NCBI GenBank assembly: GCA_902762785.1
Contig: CACWPL010000005.1
Coordinates: 62,001-126,000, forward strand
Reading direction: 5' to 3'
DNA length: 64,000 bases
From: an uncultured Ruminococcus sp.
GTDB lineage: Bacteria; Bacillota; Clostridia; Oscillospirales; Ruminococcaceae
The notes beneath the pieces were generated by a model. The model had not been told where the DNA came from. It saw only the letters and a list, made by a program, of their open reading frames with translations, and did no database searches. Each line of letters opens with the position of its first letter. Positions within the stretch are counted from its first letter, which is position 1. Shown one piece after another: positions 50,716 to 59,163 of the stretch. The translations under genes were made by a program, and so were the position numbers.

Positions 50716-51159
50716 TCATTCCATATCCGTGCTGTCGAGCAGCTTGTAGAGGAGCTGATAGAGGGTCGCGGCCTCGTCCTCGGTGAGACGAGCGCATCCT
50801 GCCATCGCGCGCGGGACGGACAATGCCTGTTCCCGGAGCGCCATCCCCTCCTCCGTCACCGACACGAGCAGCACGCGCTCATCCTCCGGCGAGCGGCGGC
50901 GCGTCAGCAGGCCCTTGGCCTCGAGCGCCTTCAGCACGGGCGTGAGGGTGCCGGAATCCAGGTGGAGCTGCTGGCCGAGCGCCTTGACGGAGATCTCCTG
51001 CATCTCCCAGACGACCATCATCGTGATATACTGCGTGTAGGTCAGGCCGAGCGCCTCAAGGTGCGGACGGTACTGCTTGATGATCTCCCGCGAGCAGGCG
51101 TAGAGCGGGAAGCAGATCTGGCTGCGCAGGAGCAGCGATGTATAGTCCTTTTCCGCCAT
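50716..51159 (-). CDS. OhrR-like MarR-family peroxide sensor
   Basis: The 147-aa protein matches Bacillus OhrR closely in pattern: QICFPLYACSREIIKQYRP near the N-terminus carries the reactive Cys16, and the winged helix reads ALGQQLHLDSGTLTPVLK followed by RRRSPEDERVLLVS. OhrR represses until its Cys is oxidised by organic peroxide. It ends the gpx-TSCPD-ohrR unit, so it probably controls its own operon. The ATG at 51159 lies just after the TSCPD stop codon. Confidence 0.9.
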   Translation of the reverse strand: MAEKDYTSLLLRSQICFPLYACSREIIKQYRPHLEALGLTYTQYITMMVVWEMQEISVKALGQQLHLDSGTLTPVLKALEAKGLLTRRRSPEDERVLLVSVTEEGMALREQALSVPRAMAGCARLTEDEAATLYQLLYKLLDSTDME

Positions 51160-51160
51160 A

Positions 51161-51427
51161 TCAGGACGCTTCCTGCTGGCTCTCATAGGCCTCACGCACC
51201 AGGCGCGAGAGCTGGTCCACGCAGGAGGTGGGGCGGCGCCCGCAGGTGTTGCCCTTGAACATCCCCTCGACCTGGTCGACCGTCCAACCCTCGACGACCT
51301 TGCCGATCGCCTTCAGATTGCCGTTGCAGCCGCCCGTGAACTTGACATTGTGTACCACATCACCATCGAGGTCGAAGGTGATGAGCATCGGGCATACGCC
51401 CTCGGGCTCCATCTCGTAGCGTTTCAT
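51161..51427 (-). CDS. TSCPD-domain protein
   Basis: An 88-aa protein with MLITFDLDGDVVHNVKFTGGCNGNLKAIGK (cited by VKFTGGCNGNL), VDQVEGMFKGNTCG and PTSCVDQLSRLV. It matches the small stand-alone TSCPD family related to the C-terminal domain of class II ribonucleotide reductases, where the Cys residues bind metal. The role is unknown. It lies between gpx and ohrR with 1-bp gaps and may take part in thiol or metal handling under peroxide stress. Confidence 0.88.
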   Translation of the reverse strand: MKRYEMEPEGVCPMLITFDLDGDVVHNVKFTGGCNGNLKAIGKVVEGWTVDQVEGMFKGNTCGRRPTSCVDQLSRLVREAYESQQEAS

Positions 51428-51428
51428 A

Positions 51429-51902
51429 TCACAATACCTCCTTGACTCTGTCCTCGAGCTTGGCCGGGGTGACGGTGGGGGCGAAACGGTCGATGACCTC
51501 GCCGTCGCGGTCGACGAGGAACTTGGTGAAGTTCCACTTGATGTTGTCGCCGAGCACGCCGCCCTGGCGATCCTTGAGGTACTTGAACAGCGGCGCGGCG
51601 TTCGGCCCGTTCACCTCGATCTTGGCGAACTGCGGGAAGGTCACGCCGTAGCGGCTCTGGCAGAAGTCCACGATCTCCGCCTCCGTCCCGGGCGCCTGCC
51701 CACCGAACTGGTTGCACGGGAAATCGAGGATCTCGAGGCCCTGCTCGTGGTACTGCTCATAGAGGTCCTGCAGGCCCTCATACTGGGGGGTGAAGCCGCA
51801 GCCGGTGGCGGTGTTCACGATGAGGAGGACCTTGCCGCGGTACTCCTCGAGGGAGACCTCCTTGCCGTTCACGTCCTTTACGGTGAATTCATAGATCGTC
51901 AT
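51429..51902 (-). CDS. Glutathione peroxidase-family thiol peroxidase
   Basis: The 157-aa protein reduces peroxides. Its active-site Cys35 lies in VNTATGCGFTPQY; the usual Gln and Trp partners are in FPCNQFGGQ and IKWNFTKFLVD. Cys replaces selenocysteine, and the reductant in such bacteria is generally thioredoxin rather than glutathione. It is the first gene of the peroxide operon, with a promoter that overlaps a possible operator. Confidence 0.95.
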   Translation of the reverse strand: MTIYEFTVKDVNGKEVSLEEYRGKVLLIVNTATGCGFTPQYEGLQDLYEQYHEQGLEILDFPCNQFGGQAPGTEAEIVDFCQSRYGVTFPQFAKIEVNGPNAAPLFKYLKDRQGGVLGDNIKWNFTKFLVDRDGEVIDRFAPTVTPAKLEDRVKEVL

Positions 51903-51971
51903 GATGGATCATCCTTTCTGATGTTGATACCGCTCTCAGCGGTGTGATCGTTCGTTCATTGTGCTAAATTC

Positions 51972-51990
51972 AATCAAGTACAATTTGATT
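51972..51990. promoter_or_regulatory. Candidate OhrR operator
   Basis: The inverted repeat AATCAA-GTACAAT-TTGATT overlaps the -10 of the gpx promoter. Its AT-rich palindrome around TACAATT resembles known OhrR boxes and is well placed for repression; binding is inferred. Confidence 0.5.
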
Positions 51991-52016
51991 ATAACAAATA
52001 AGATAGCGTTTGTCAA
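51988..52016 (-). promoter_or_regulatory. Promoter of gpx-TSCPD-ohrR
   Basis: TTGACA (52011-52016), 17 bp, TATAAT (51988-51993) on the minus strand. Confidence 0.9.
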
Positions 52017-52183
52017 GAGGAAAAACGCTTTTTTTCAAAAAATTTTTTGGGGGACGCAGATGCCGCCTAACGCCTCGGCAGTCCCCAAAGAGACGCTGTT
52101 CGACCATTCCGCATACGGTGGATCGTAAAGACCGCCGCCCAGCGGCGGAAAAGACGGCGCCAGACCGCCGGGAGCGCGAACAT

Positions 52184-52214
52184 CAAAACGCCCCCGGGCG
52201 AGCCGAGGGCGTTC
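52184..52214 (-). terminator. Terminator after the epimerase gene
   Basis: AACGCCCTCGG and CCGGGGGCGTT pair with one bulge, followed by TTG on the minus strand; it starts at the stop codon. The U-run is short. Confidence 0.65.
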
Positions 52215-52217
52215 GTG

Positions 52218-53171
52218 TCACTTGGTATTCTTGACCGTCCAGCGGAAGGAGCAATACTTCGAGGCCTTGCTGATGTCGAACATGTTGTTCGTCAGGATGC
52301 GGGTAAAGTCGAGGAAGCGGTAATTCTCCTTCTGCTCCTTGTTGCCGATCATGTTCTTGATGGCGCTGATGCTGGTGTTCGGGGGATTGCGCTGCAAAAT
52401 GGCACCGATGCGGTGGTTCTCCTTCATGTACTCGATGATCTCCGAGGCCATGGTCAGGTTCTTGTCCGCCATATTGTAGGTGCCGCTGTAGGTGTGGTCC
52501 TCCGCGCTCTGCACGAAGGTCAGCAGGAAGTCCACGAGATTGTGGACACAGCACATGTGGAAGCCGTACTCGCCCGTGCGGTAGACGAACTTGGTGTTGT
52601 CCTTCGGGTCGGTGATCTTCGCCTCCAGATTGCCGCAGAACTTCTTCGTGTAGACCGGCGCCACGCGCACGATCGCGACCATCATGCCCTTTGCACGGCC
52701 GATGTCCTTGATCATCGTCTGCTCCGACTCGTACTTGAGCTTGGCGTAGTTCGTGATGGGCTTGATGAAATCGTCCTCACGCAACGGCTCGCGGGTCTTG
52801 GGCATCTGGTAGACCTGCGTCGTGCTGATCAGGATGAACTGCTTGACGTCATGCGCGATCGCGAAGCGGTAGATGTAGCTGTTGCACGCCTCGTTCTCCT
52901 TGATCTCCTTCTCGGTGAAGATGTGGCCGAAGTCGTTGTCCGCCGTGCATGCCAGATGGATGACCGTATCGAAGTCGTTCTTTTCAAAAACATCCGCATA
53001 TTTGCCCTTTTCGTGCGGCTGCGCCTCGTAGAAGGAGAAGTTTTCCTTGCCCTCGTTGTAGTCGCTGTACTGACCGTCGACAGCCACGACCTCGTAGCCC
53101 TTCTTCAGGAACCCCGAGCAAACATGATCGCCGATCAGACCGCACCCGCCGGTGACCAATACTTTTCTCAT
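52218..53171 (-). CDS. NAD-dependent epimerase/dehydratase (extended SDR)
   Basis: The 317-aa protein has the nucleotide-binding TGGCGLIGDHV near the N-terminus and the catalytic YAKLK (YxxxK) after a Ser/Thr-rich LISTTQVYQ, as in UDP-sugar epimerases and dehydratases. The ATG at 53171 has AGGAGG upstream. It is a single gene with its own promoter and terminator and no sugar-nucleotide genes beside it, so the substrate cannot be named. Confidence 0.9.
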   Translation of the reverse strand: MRKVLVTGGCGLIGDHVCSGFLKKGYEVVAVDGQYSDYNEGKENFSFYEAQPHEKGKYADVFEKNDFDTVIHLACTADNDFGHIFTEKEIKENEACNSYIYRFAIAHDVKQFILISTTQVYQMPKTREPLREDDFIKPITNYAKLKYESEQTMIKDIGRAKGMMVAIVRVAPVYTKKFCGNLEAKITDPKDNTKFVYRTGEYGFHMCCVHNLVDFLLTFVQSAEDHTYSGTYNMADKNLTMASEIIEYMKENHRIGAILQRNPPNTSISAIKNMIGNKEQKENYRFLDFTRILTNNMFDISKASKYCSFRWTVKNTK

Positions 53172-53267
53172 AGAGCCATGCCTCCTGTTTCCAAGATATG
53201 GGACTGTCGACACGTGCCATAAAGTGTGAAAAAACGTGCCAAATATACAGACAGTACCGTTATATAT

Positions 53268-53296
53268 ATTATACCATAAATAAATAGATCTTGCAA
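53268..53296 (-). promoter_or_regulatory. Promoter of the epimerase gene
   Basis: TTGCAA (53291-53296), 17 bp, TATAAT (53268-53273) on the minus strand; GATC follows the -35. Confidence 0.75.
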
Positions 53297-53360
53297 GTCG
53301 TTTTGAAACTATTCACAAATATTTAATATCTCGCGTGATACGGCTCGACGATCGAACGGG

Positions 53361-53394
53361 AAAAAGCAGACAGGCAGCACCGGCGGTACTGCCC
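53361..53394 (-). terminator. Probable terminator after the sugar-binding lipoprotein gene
   Basis: GGCAGTACCG/CGGTGCTGCC forms a hairpin and CTTTTT follows about 9 nt later on the minus strand. Confidence 0.55.
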
Positions 53395-53419
53395 GCAGCT
53401 CGCTATTCGGCCGATCCGA

Positions 53420-54850
53420 TCAGCTATTGTTCGCGTCGTCGATCATGGTCTGCACCGGCTCCTTGATCTGTCCGAGGCACTCGTTCCACGGGGTGCCCTT
53501 GCCCGGCGCGCGCACGCCATACTCGCTGCTGTCGAGCATGTCGAAGAGGTCGGTGGTGATGCCGTTCTTGAAGTCGATGACGGGGTTCTCCATGGCCATC
53601 TCGTCCATCGTGTTCTTCATGTCGATCATCTCCTGAGTCCAGGAATAATCGTCGATGAACTGCTGGTCGGCGATGGCGCGGATGTCGTCATTGAGCATCG
53701 CCAGTCGCTTGCAGTCGAGGTACTTGGCCACGCCCTCGGGGTTCTGGCCGTCCTTGACGAAGCAGTAGGACTCCATGTTCGCCGGGATGTAATACGCGTC
53801 CGCCTCCGGGTCGCGCGGCATCGGCACGAACATGCAGTTCTGGCCGTAGGTCACCTGCCAGCCGGTCTGCACGCCCTTGAGGTTGGTCTCGTTGGCGACG
53901 CCGTAGAGCCCCCACAGGCCGATCGGGTAGAAGAGCTCCTTGCCCTCGCCGATGTACTCGGGCTTGGCCGTCCAGCCGAAGTCGCCGACGCCGATGGCGA
54001 TGAGGTCCTTGTTATACATGTCGTAGAGCCAGTTCTGCACGCGCTCGATGTCGCCGTTCGTCAGGTTGCTGACGAGCTTGCCGTCCTCCAGTCCGACATA
54101 CGGCACGCCGACGGTCGCGGAGAGCGCCGACTCGAACCACCAGCCGTCCAGGCCGAACTTCTGCTCCTCGACGTTGACGAACGCCTCGAGCATCTCCTCG
54201 AAGACGTCCCACGTCCACTCGCCGTTCTCGAACATCTCGGCCGGGTCGTCGAAGCCCAGCTCCTCGACCGTGTCGCGGTTGTAGACCACGGCGCAGTTGT
54301 CGCCGGTCATCTGGACGACGGCCATGTAGTGACCATCCTTCCAGGTGATGGAATCATTGATGTCCTTGACGTCCTCCCACAGGGGGCCGTCGAGGTCGAT
54401 GTAGTCATCGAAGGGCACGAACATGCCGCGGATGGCGCCCTTCGGGAAGGCGTCGAAGTTGCCGGCATAGAAGAAGTCGATGCCCTCGGAGGAGTTGATA
54501 TAGGTCGCGAGCTTGTCGTAGCGCTCAGCATACAGGCACTGGTACCACTCCACATTGCCGCCGTAGCGCTCCTGGAAGATGGCCAGGTCCGTCGGGGTGG
54601 ACTTGCCGGTGCCGTCCGGGTTGATGTCCCAGTCGGAGAGCCACTTGATGGTCTTGTTCTCGATGTCGCCGGTGAGGCGCTCATCGGCGGCCGCGAGGGA
54701 GGCGACCTCCTCACGGGTGGCGGAGTCCATCTCCTTGATCTCAAAGTCCGGCTCCGAGGAGCTGGTCGCCGCGCTGCCGCCGCAGCCGACGGCACCGAAG
54801 CAGAGGGTGCAGGCAAAGAGGGCAGCAAGGATGCGTTTTGCATTTCTCAT
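53420..54850 (-). CDS. ABC-transporter-type solute-binding lipoprotein (sugar class)
   Basis: The 476-aa protein has a lipoprotein signal ending in FGAVGC (lipidated Cys at about 22) and then a family-1-type extracellular solute-binding fold: TIKWLSDWDIN, YGGNVEWYQCLYAERYDKL (cited by NVEWYQ), IDFFYAGNFD, VVYNRDTVEELGFDDP and GEWTWDVFEEMLEAF. These are typical of oligosaccharide-binding proteins. The ATG at 54850 was chosen for the AGGAG spacing. It is unusual in standing alone: no permease or ATPase gene is near, so it must work with components elsewhere. Confidence 0.9.
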   Translation of the reverse strand: MRNAKRILAALFACTLCFGAVGCGGSAATSSSEPDFEIKEMDSATREEVASLAAADERLTGDIENKTIKWLSDWDINPDGTGKSTPTDLAIFQERYGGNVEWYQCLYAERYDKLATYINSSEGIDFFYAGNFDAFPKGAIRGMFVPFDDYIDLDGPLWEDVKDINDSITWKDGHYMAVVQMTGDNCAVVYNRDTVEELGFDDPAEMFENGEWTWDVFEEMLEAFVNVEEQKFGLDGWWFESALSATVGVPYVGLEDGKLVSNLTNGDIERVQNWLYDMYNKDLIAIGVGDFGWTAKPEYIGEGKELFYPIGLWGLYGVANETNLKGVQTGWQVTYGQNCMFVPMPRDPEADAYYIPANMESYCFVKDGQNPEGVAKYLDCKRLAMLNDDIRAIADQQFIDDYSWTQEMIDMKNTMDEMAMENPVIDFKNGITTDLFDMLDSSEYGVRAPGKGTPWNECLGQIKEPVQTMIDDANNS

Positions 54851-54939
54851 ACGATTCATTCTCCTGTCTCCGTGCGGGCGCACGGTCATTGTACGTTCCA
54901 ACAAGACGTCCTGTGTAAGAAAGACGTCCTATATCCATT

Positions 54940-54968
54940 ATTATAGCATAGATCCGCATTGATCGCAA
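54940..54968 (-). promoter_or_regulatory. Promoter of the solute-binding lipoprotein gene
   Basis: TTGCGA (54963-54968), 17 bp, TATAAT (54940-54945) on the minus strand. Confidence 0.75.
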
Positions 54969-55027
54969 GATACGTTTTGCACTATTTTTCCGAAGATCTT
55001 GCACTAATTTGCACAAATGGCCCGCCC

Positions 55028-55387
55028 TCAGACGGGCTCGTCATGGGCACCTGCGGGCTCGGTGACGTGCTCGAGCGCGTGGTAGAAGATCGTCCGCACA
55101 TGGGCATCCGCGAGCGCGTAGAACACGGTCTTGCCCTCGCGGCGGCTGCGCACGAGGCGCCCCTGCTTGAGGATGCGGAGCTGGTGGGAGATGGCCGAGG
55201 CCGTCATCCCCAGACGCGCGGCGATGTCGCTCACGCACAGCTCCCGGTCGAACAGCTCGAACAGGATCCGGACGCGGGTCGTGTCGCTGAACAGTCCCAG
55301 CAGGTCGGCCACGGCGCCCAGGATCTCGGGGTCGGGACGCTCCACGGGAATCTGGTGGGGGTGGGGGTCGGTGTGGCCGTGTTCCAT
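55028..55387 (-). CDS. ArsR/SmtB-family metal-responsive repressor
   Basis: The 119-aa protein has a His-rich N-terminus (MEHGHTDPHPHQ), the winged helix (VSDIAARLGMTASAISHQLRIL, cited by MTASAISHQL) and a C-terminal helix with Asp94, His96, His107 and Glu110. This is the alpha-5 zinc-site pattern of SmtB/CzrA-type sensors. It lacks the CxC site of arsenic sensors. Zinc or another divalent metal is the likely signal. No metal efflux gene is adjacent; the upstream gene is an SDR 22 bp away, with which it may be co-transcribed. Confidence 0.9.
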   Translation of the reverse strand: MEHGHTDPHPHQIPVERPDPEILGAVADLLGLFSDTTRVRILFELFDRELCVSDIAARLGMTASAISHQLRILKQGRLVRSRREGKTVFYALADAHVRTIFYHALEHVTEPAGAHDEPV

Positions 55388-55409
55388 GGCATCCTCCTTG
55401 TGATGTGGG

Positions 55410-56174
55410 TCAGATGGCGGGCATCACCCGTCCGCCGGAGACGGGGACATAGGCGCCTGTGGTAAAGCTGGCGAGGTCCGAGAGCAGGAACGCGACGGCC
55501 TGCGCGATCTCCCGGTCGGTGCCGCGGCGGCCGAGCGGGACGGTGCGGTCGTAGTCCGGGGCGGACTCGGTGCCGTTCGCACGGTCACGGTCGGAGACCG
55601 TCCAACCCGGGGCGACCTGGTTGACGGTGATCCCGCTCCCGCCGACCTCCTTGGCCAGCACGCGCACGATGCCGTCGAGCGCACGTTTTCCCGCGACATA
55701 GGCCGACTGCGTCGGCTCGGCCATCGCAGCGCACTCGGTATTGATCGCAACATAGCGGCCATATCCGGCCTTGACCATGTCCGGCAGGAAGGCCTTGGCG
55801 AGGTGGACGGTCTGCATGGCGCAGGAGGCGAACTGGCTCTGGAAGTCCTCGAGCGGCTGGTCGAGGAGGGTCGTCCAGGGGTACTGGATGACGGCGTTCG
55901 CGACGATGAGCTGCGGTGCGCCCAGCGTCTCCCGGACGGCGTCCCGCATGGCGCAGACGCTCTCGAACGAGGTCACGTCCGCCTGGAAGACGGCTGCGCG
56001 GCGTCCCATCGCGCGGATCTCCTCCGCGACGGCCTCGGCACGGTCGGTGCCGCGGTGGCAGTGGAGGGCGACGTCCGCGCCGCAGGACGCGAGCGTGCGG
56101 GCGATGGTGCGCCCCAGCTCCCCGGACGCGCCGGTGACGAGGGCGAGCTTGTCGGTCAGGTCGATGGTCAGCAT
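55410..56174 (-). CDS. Short-chain dehydrogenase/reductase
   Basis: The 254-aa classical SDR has TGASGELG (NAD(P) site) and the catalytic SAYVAGKRAL (YxxxK), though the residues before it read INTECAAMAEPTQ, with the usual Ser less obvious. The C-terminus GRRGTDREIAQAVAFLLSDLASFTTGAYVPVSGG (cited by AQAVAFLLSD) resembles 3-oxoacyl-ACP reductases. AAGGAGG supports the ATG at 56174. The substrate is unknown. Confidence 0.92.
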   Translation of the reverse strand: MLTIDLTDKLALVTGASGELGRTIARTLASCGADVALHCHRGTDRAEAVAEEIRAMGRRAAVFQADVTSFESVCAMRDAVRETLGAPQLIVANAVIQYPWTTLLDQPLEDFQSQFASCAMQTVHLAKAFLPDMVKAGYGRYVAINTECAAMAEPTQSAYVAGKRALDGIVRVLAKEVGGSGITVNQVAPGWTVSDRDRANGTESAPDYDRTVPLGRRGTDREIAQAVAFLLSDLASFTTGAYVPVSGGRVMPAI

Positions 56175-56212
56175 GGTGGGTACCTCCTTGGTGTCATTCA
56201 GTGTCACTGTTG

Positions 56213-56755
56213 TCATTTGTTGGAAGAAGAGACGTCCCCCGCGAGAAAGCGCCAGGGCATCGACAGCCACGGCTCCCCCGCGTACCCGATGCCGACGCGG
56301 GGCGCGGTCAGGATGGGCGGACGGGCGCCGTCGTCCTCGAACCAGAGGACATCGCCCGTGATGGCGAGGCCGTTTTGCGTGCGGTCGATCTGGAGCGCCT
56401 TGGTCAGGCGGCCGGGGCCGGGGGTCGTGTACCCCGCACGGAGCAGGACGCCCTGCGGCGCCTCGGCCGCGCCGGTGATGACGTTCGCGAGGGAATGGAT
56501 GCCGTAGCAGAGGTAGACGTAGACCGTCCCGCCCTCGCGCCAGAGCATCGAATTGCGCGGTGTACGGCCCTTATGGGCGTGACAGGCCTCGTCCTCGGTG
56601 CCGCGGTAGGCCTCGGTCTCGGCGATGCGCTCGCGCAGCTCCGTCCCGTCCGGGAGACGGTGGACGAGGACCTTCCCCACGAGCGCCGGGGCGACCGTGA
56701 GGCAGTCTCGCTGAAAAAACGCCGCATCGAGCCGTCTCACCGGACTGCCGTTCAC
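56213..56755 (-). CDS. 3-methyladenine DNA glycosylase (AAG/MPG family)
   Basis: A 180-aa base-excision-repair enzyme. Hallmarks are ETEAYRGTEDEACHA (with the catalytic Glu), RNSMLWREGGTVYVYLCYGIH (cited by VYVYLCYG) and GPGRLTKAL. The length is slightly short for the family but complete. It overlaps the end of rqcH by 4 bp (ATGA). Confidence 0.95.
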   Translation of the reverse strand: MNGSPVRRLDAAFFQRDCLTVAPALVGKVLVHRLPDGTELRERIAETEAYRGTEDEACHAHKGRTPRNSMLWREGGTVYVYLCYGIHSLANVITGAAEAPQGVLLRAGYTTPGPGRLTKALQIDRTQNGLAITGDVLWFEDDGARPPILTAPRVGIGYAGEPWLSMPWRFLAGDVSSSNK

Positions 56756-58503
56756 AGCTCCTCCCGGAGCGCCTCACAGAGGGCGGTGTCCGGCTTGACG
56801 TAGAGGGTCTGCTGGTCGGTGAAGATGACCATGCCCGGCTTGGCGCCGGCGGGCTTTTTGACATGGCGTACCTGCGTGAAGTCGACCGGCACCTGCGCGG
56901 ATTCGCGGGCGTGGCTGTGGTACGCCGCGAGCATCGCCGCCTCCCGGATGGCCGTCTCGGACGGCTCTGCGCCCTCGGTCACGAGGATGACGTGCGAGCC
57001 GGGGATGTTCTGGGTGTGGAGCCAAATGTCGGAGCGGGCGGCCTGCTTGAGGGTGAGCTGGTCGTTCTGGCGGTTGTTGCGCCCCACGAGGATCGGGAAG
57101 CCGTCCGACGAGCGGTAGCAGAGGGGCGGGAGCTGCTTGGGGGGCTTCTGCTTTTGGCCGCGCGTGCGGACATAGCCCTGCTGCGCCAGCTCCTCGCGGA
57201 GCAAAAGCAGCTCCTGCTCGGTGTCCGCGCGGCTCAGCACATCGAACACGCTCTCGAGGTAGGCCAGCTCCGCCTCGCCCTGCGCGATCTGCTCGGCGAG
57301 CTTTTCCTTGGCGGTCACGGCCTTGCGGTAGAGCGTGTAGTAGCGCTGGGCGTTCTGCGCCGGGGTGAGCTGCTTTTGCAGCGGGATGGTCACGGTCGGG
57401 GCGCCGTCCTCATAAAAGTCCTCCAAAACGGCCGATGCATCGCCCTTTTCCAGACGGTACAGATTGGCCGAGAGCAGGTCGCCATAGCGCTTGTCCTGCT
57501 CCATGCGGTCGGTCTCGGCGAGCTCCTGACGCTGGTTCTCGAGCTTGCGGGTGACGCGCTGTGTCCGCGTGACGATCAGCTTGAACAGGTCGGCGGCACG
57601 CTGCTTCATCCGTGCGCGGAGGTCGCGCTCGGTGTAGAACGCGTCGAGCGCCGCGCTCGCGCCGCTGCACGGCCGCACGACCATCAGCGCCCCGTACTGC
57701 TGGGGACGCAGGAAGGTGTAGTCCTTGAGGACACCGTCCGTGGTCGTGAGGATGGAGAAGCGGCAGTCGTCCTCCCGGAGCATCCGCGCGGTCTCGTGGA
57801 TGATGAAGAGGAGGCGGTCGGTCTGGTCCTGCGTGAGGGCGCGGCTGCGCACGCCGTCCCGGCAGACGAACCACGCCCACTCCCGCGCCAGCAGCGGCGA
57901 GACGCCCTCGAACAGGCTCACGAGCACCTTCGAGAGCTCGCCGTCCGGGGCGAGGAGAAGGGCGCTGACGATCGTGTCGTCAGGCGCCTCGAGGAAGTTG
58001 AGACGGCGCGCGCGGTGGGGCATCTCATAGGGGAACCCCGGCAGCAGGACGCGCTCGCGGGTGACGTCGGCATTGCGCTTGAGGCTGTCGATGACCTTGC
58101 CGTCCCTGCCGATGAGGATGCAGTTGGAATACCGCCCCATGACCTCGCAGGCGAGGGTCAGGCGGACGCTGTCGCCGAGCTCGTCGATGCAGTCGAAGTC
58201 AAGGAAGAGGATGCGCTCGAGGCCGTCCTGCCGCACGTCGACGAGTCGTCCGCCCCCGAGGTGCTTGCGCAGGAGCATGCAGAACATCGGCGGCGCGGCG
58301 GGGTTTTCGATGGCCGCCTCGGTCAGATGGACGCGCGCGCTGTCGCCGGAGATGCAGATGAGCACGCGTGCCGTCCCCTCGCGGCTGCGCAGGTGGAGGA
58401 CGATCTCGTCCTTCGAGGGCTGGTGGATCTTGTCCGCGCGGGCGCCGATGAACGGCAGCAGCTCGCGGCGGACGGTGTAGAGATAGGCGCCGTCAAATGC
58501 CAT
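56752..58503 (-). CDS. rqcH: NFACT-family ribosome quality control protein RqcH
   Basis: RqcH binds obstructed 50S subunits and adds C-terminal alanine tails to stalled peptides. The 583-aa protein has the NFACT-N domain (MAFDGAYLYTVRRELLPFI, key KIHQPSKDEIVLHLR), helix-hairpin-helix and coiled-coil regions, and the NFACT-R domain (GRNNRQNDQLTLKQAARSDIWLHTQNIPGSH, cited by DIWLHTQNIPGSH). Older annotations call it fibronectin-binding protein. It is followed directly by the mpg gene. Confidence 0.95.
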   Translation of the reverse strand: MAFDGAYLYTVRRELLPFIGARADKIHQPSKDEIVLHLRSREGTARVLICISGDSARVHLTEAAIENPAAPPMFCMLLRKHLGGGRLVDVRQDGLERILFLDFDCIDELGDSVRLTLACEVMGRYSNCILIGRDGKVIDSLKRNADVTRERVLLPGFPYEMPHRARRLNFLEAPDDTIVSALLLAPDGELSKVLVSLFEGVSPLLAREWAWFVCRDGVRSRALTQDQTDRLLFIIHETARMLREDDCRFSILTTTDGVLKDYTFLRPQQYGALMVVRPCSGASAALDAFYTERDLRARMKQRAADLFKLIVTRTQRVTRKLENQRQELAETDRMEQDKRYGDLLSANLYRLEKGDASAVLEDFYEDGAPTVTIPLQKQLTPAQNAQRYYTLYRKAVTAKEKLAEQIAQGEAELAYLESVFDVLSRADTEQELLLLREELAQQGYVRTRGQKQKPPKQLPPLCYRSSDGFPILVGRNNRQNDQLTLKQAARSDIWLHTQNIPGSHVILVTEGAEPSETAIREAAMLAAYHSHARESAQVPVDFTQVRHVKKPAGAKPGMVIFTDQQTLYVKPDTALCEALREEL

Positions 58504-58551
58504 AGGGGCCTCCTTCGTGTACGTTGTGCTTCAAAATATCCCCATCTATCG

Positions 58552-59163
58552 TCATTGCCAGGATGCCTTCGCGAGGCCGTCCTGGTAGGTATAGGTCATG
58601 GAGATGTCGTAGTCCTCGTAGCCGGACTCATTGCCCCAGGTGTATGCGGCCGGGGGCGTGTTCTTGACGAGCGTGCGCAGCGCCTTGACGGCGGCCTCGA
58701 CGTCCGGGTCGGGCTCGTCATCGTCGCCCATCGGCACCGGCGCACAGATCGAGGGTCCCGCGGCGCCGTGGTAGATCTCGAGGACGATGACCTGCCCGTC
58801 CGCGTCCTCGGCGGCGAGGTCGTAGCAATAAAAATCCTCATACAGCGCCGGGTCGTCCGGCTCGCCGAACACGGCCCAGATCCGGCCGAGCATCAGGGCA
58901 TAGTCGCCCTCATTGGCGCCGTCCTTACAAAGGGCGCTGTGGAACGCGTAGCCGCCCGGATGGTCGCTCTCATAGGCATCCGCGGCCTCCCACCAGGCAT
59001 CGTGATCGACCCGGGTGAACGTGTAGCCCAGGTCCTCGGGCAGATGCTCCTTGCCGGGATGATACTCCGCGGTCTGCTGCGGCGCGGGGACGGGCTCGAT
59101 CGGCTGCATGGCGCACCCCGTCATGGCGACGGCCAGCGCCAGCACAGTCACGGCGCGGCGCAT
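58552..59163 (-). CDS. Putative lipoprotein of unknown function
   Basis: The 203-aa protein has a signal peptide ending in the lipobox VAMTGC, so Cys17 would be lipidated. The rest is acidic, with YHPGKEHLPEDLGYTFTRVDHDAWW (cited by DLGYTFTRVDHD), a central GRIWAVFGEPDD and a C-terminal PAAYTWGNESGYEDYDI. I do not recognise a family. Its start overlaps the end of the methyltransferase gene by 16 bp, so the two are co-expressed. Confidence 0.8.
   Translation of the reverse strand: MRRAVTVLALAVAMTGCAMQPIEPVPAPQQTAEYHPGKEHLPEDLGYTFTRVDHDAWWEAADAYESDHPGGYAFHSALCKDGANEGDYALMLGRIWAVFGEPDDPALYEDFYCYDLAAEDADGQVIVLEIYHGAAGPSICAPVPMGDDDEPDPDVEAAVKALRTLVKNTPPAAYTWGNESGYEDYDISMTYTYQDGLAKASWQ

Larger units (their letters stand above)
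51903..52217. other. Intergenic region upstream of the gpx operon
   Basis: This 315-bp stretch holds the gpx promoter and candidate operator (51972-52016), and the terminator of the epimerase gene (52184-52214). Between them are A/T tracts (52020-52055) and two GC-rich inverted repeats (GCCGCC/GGCGGA near 52131-52149). No gene is seen. Confidence 0.6.
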
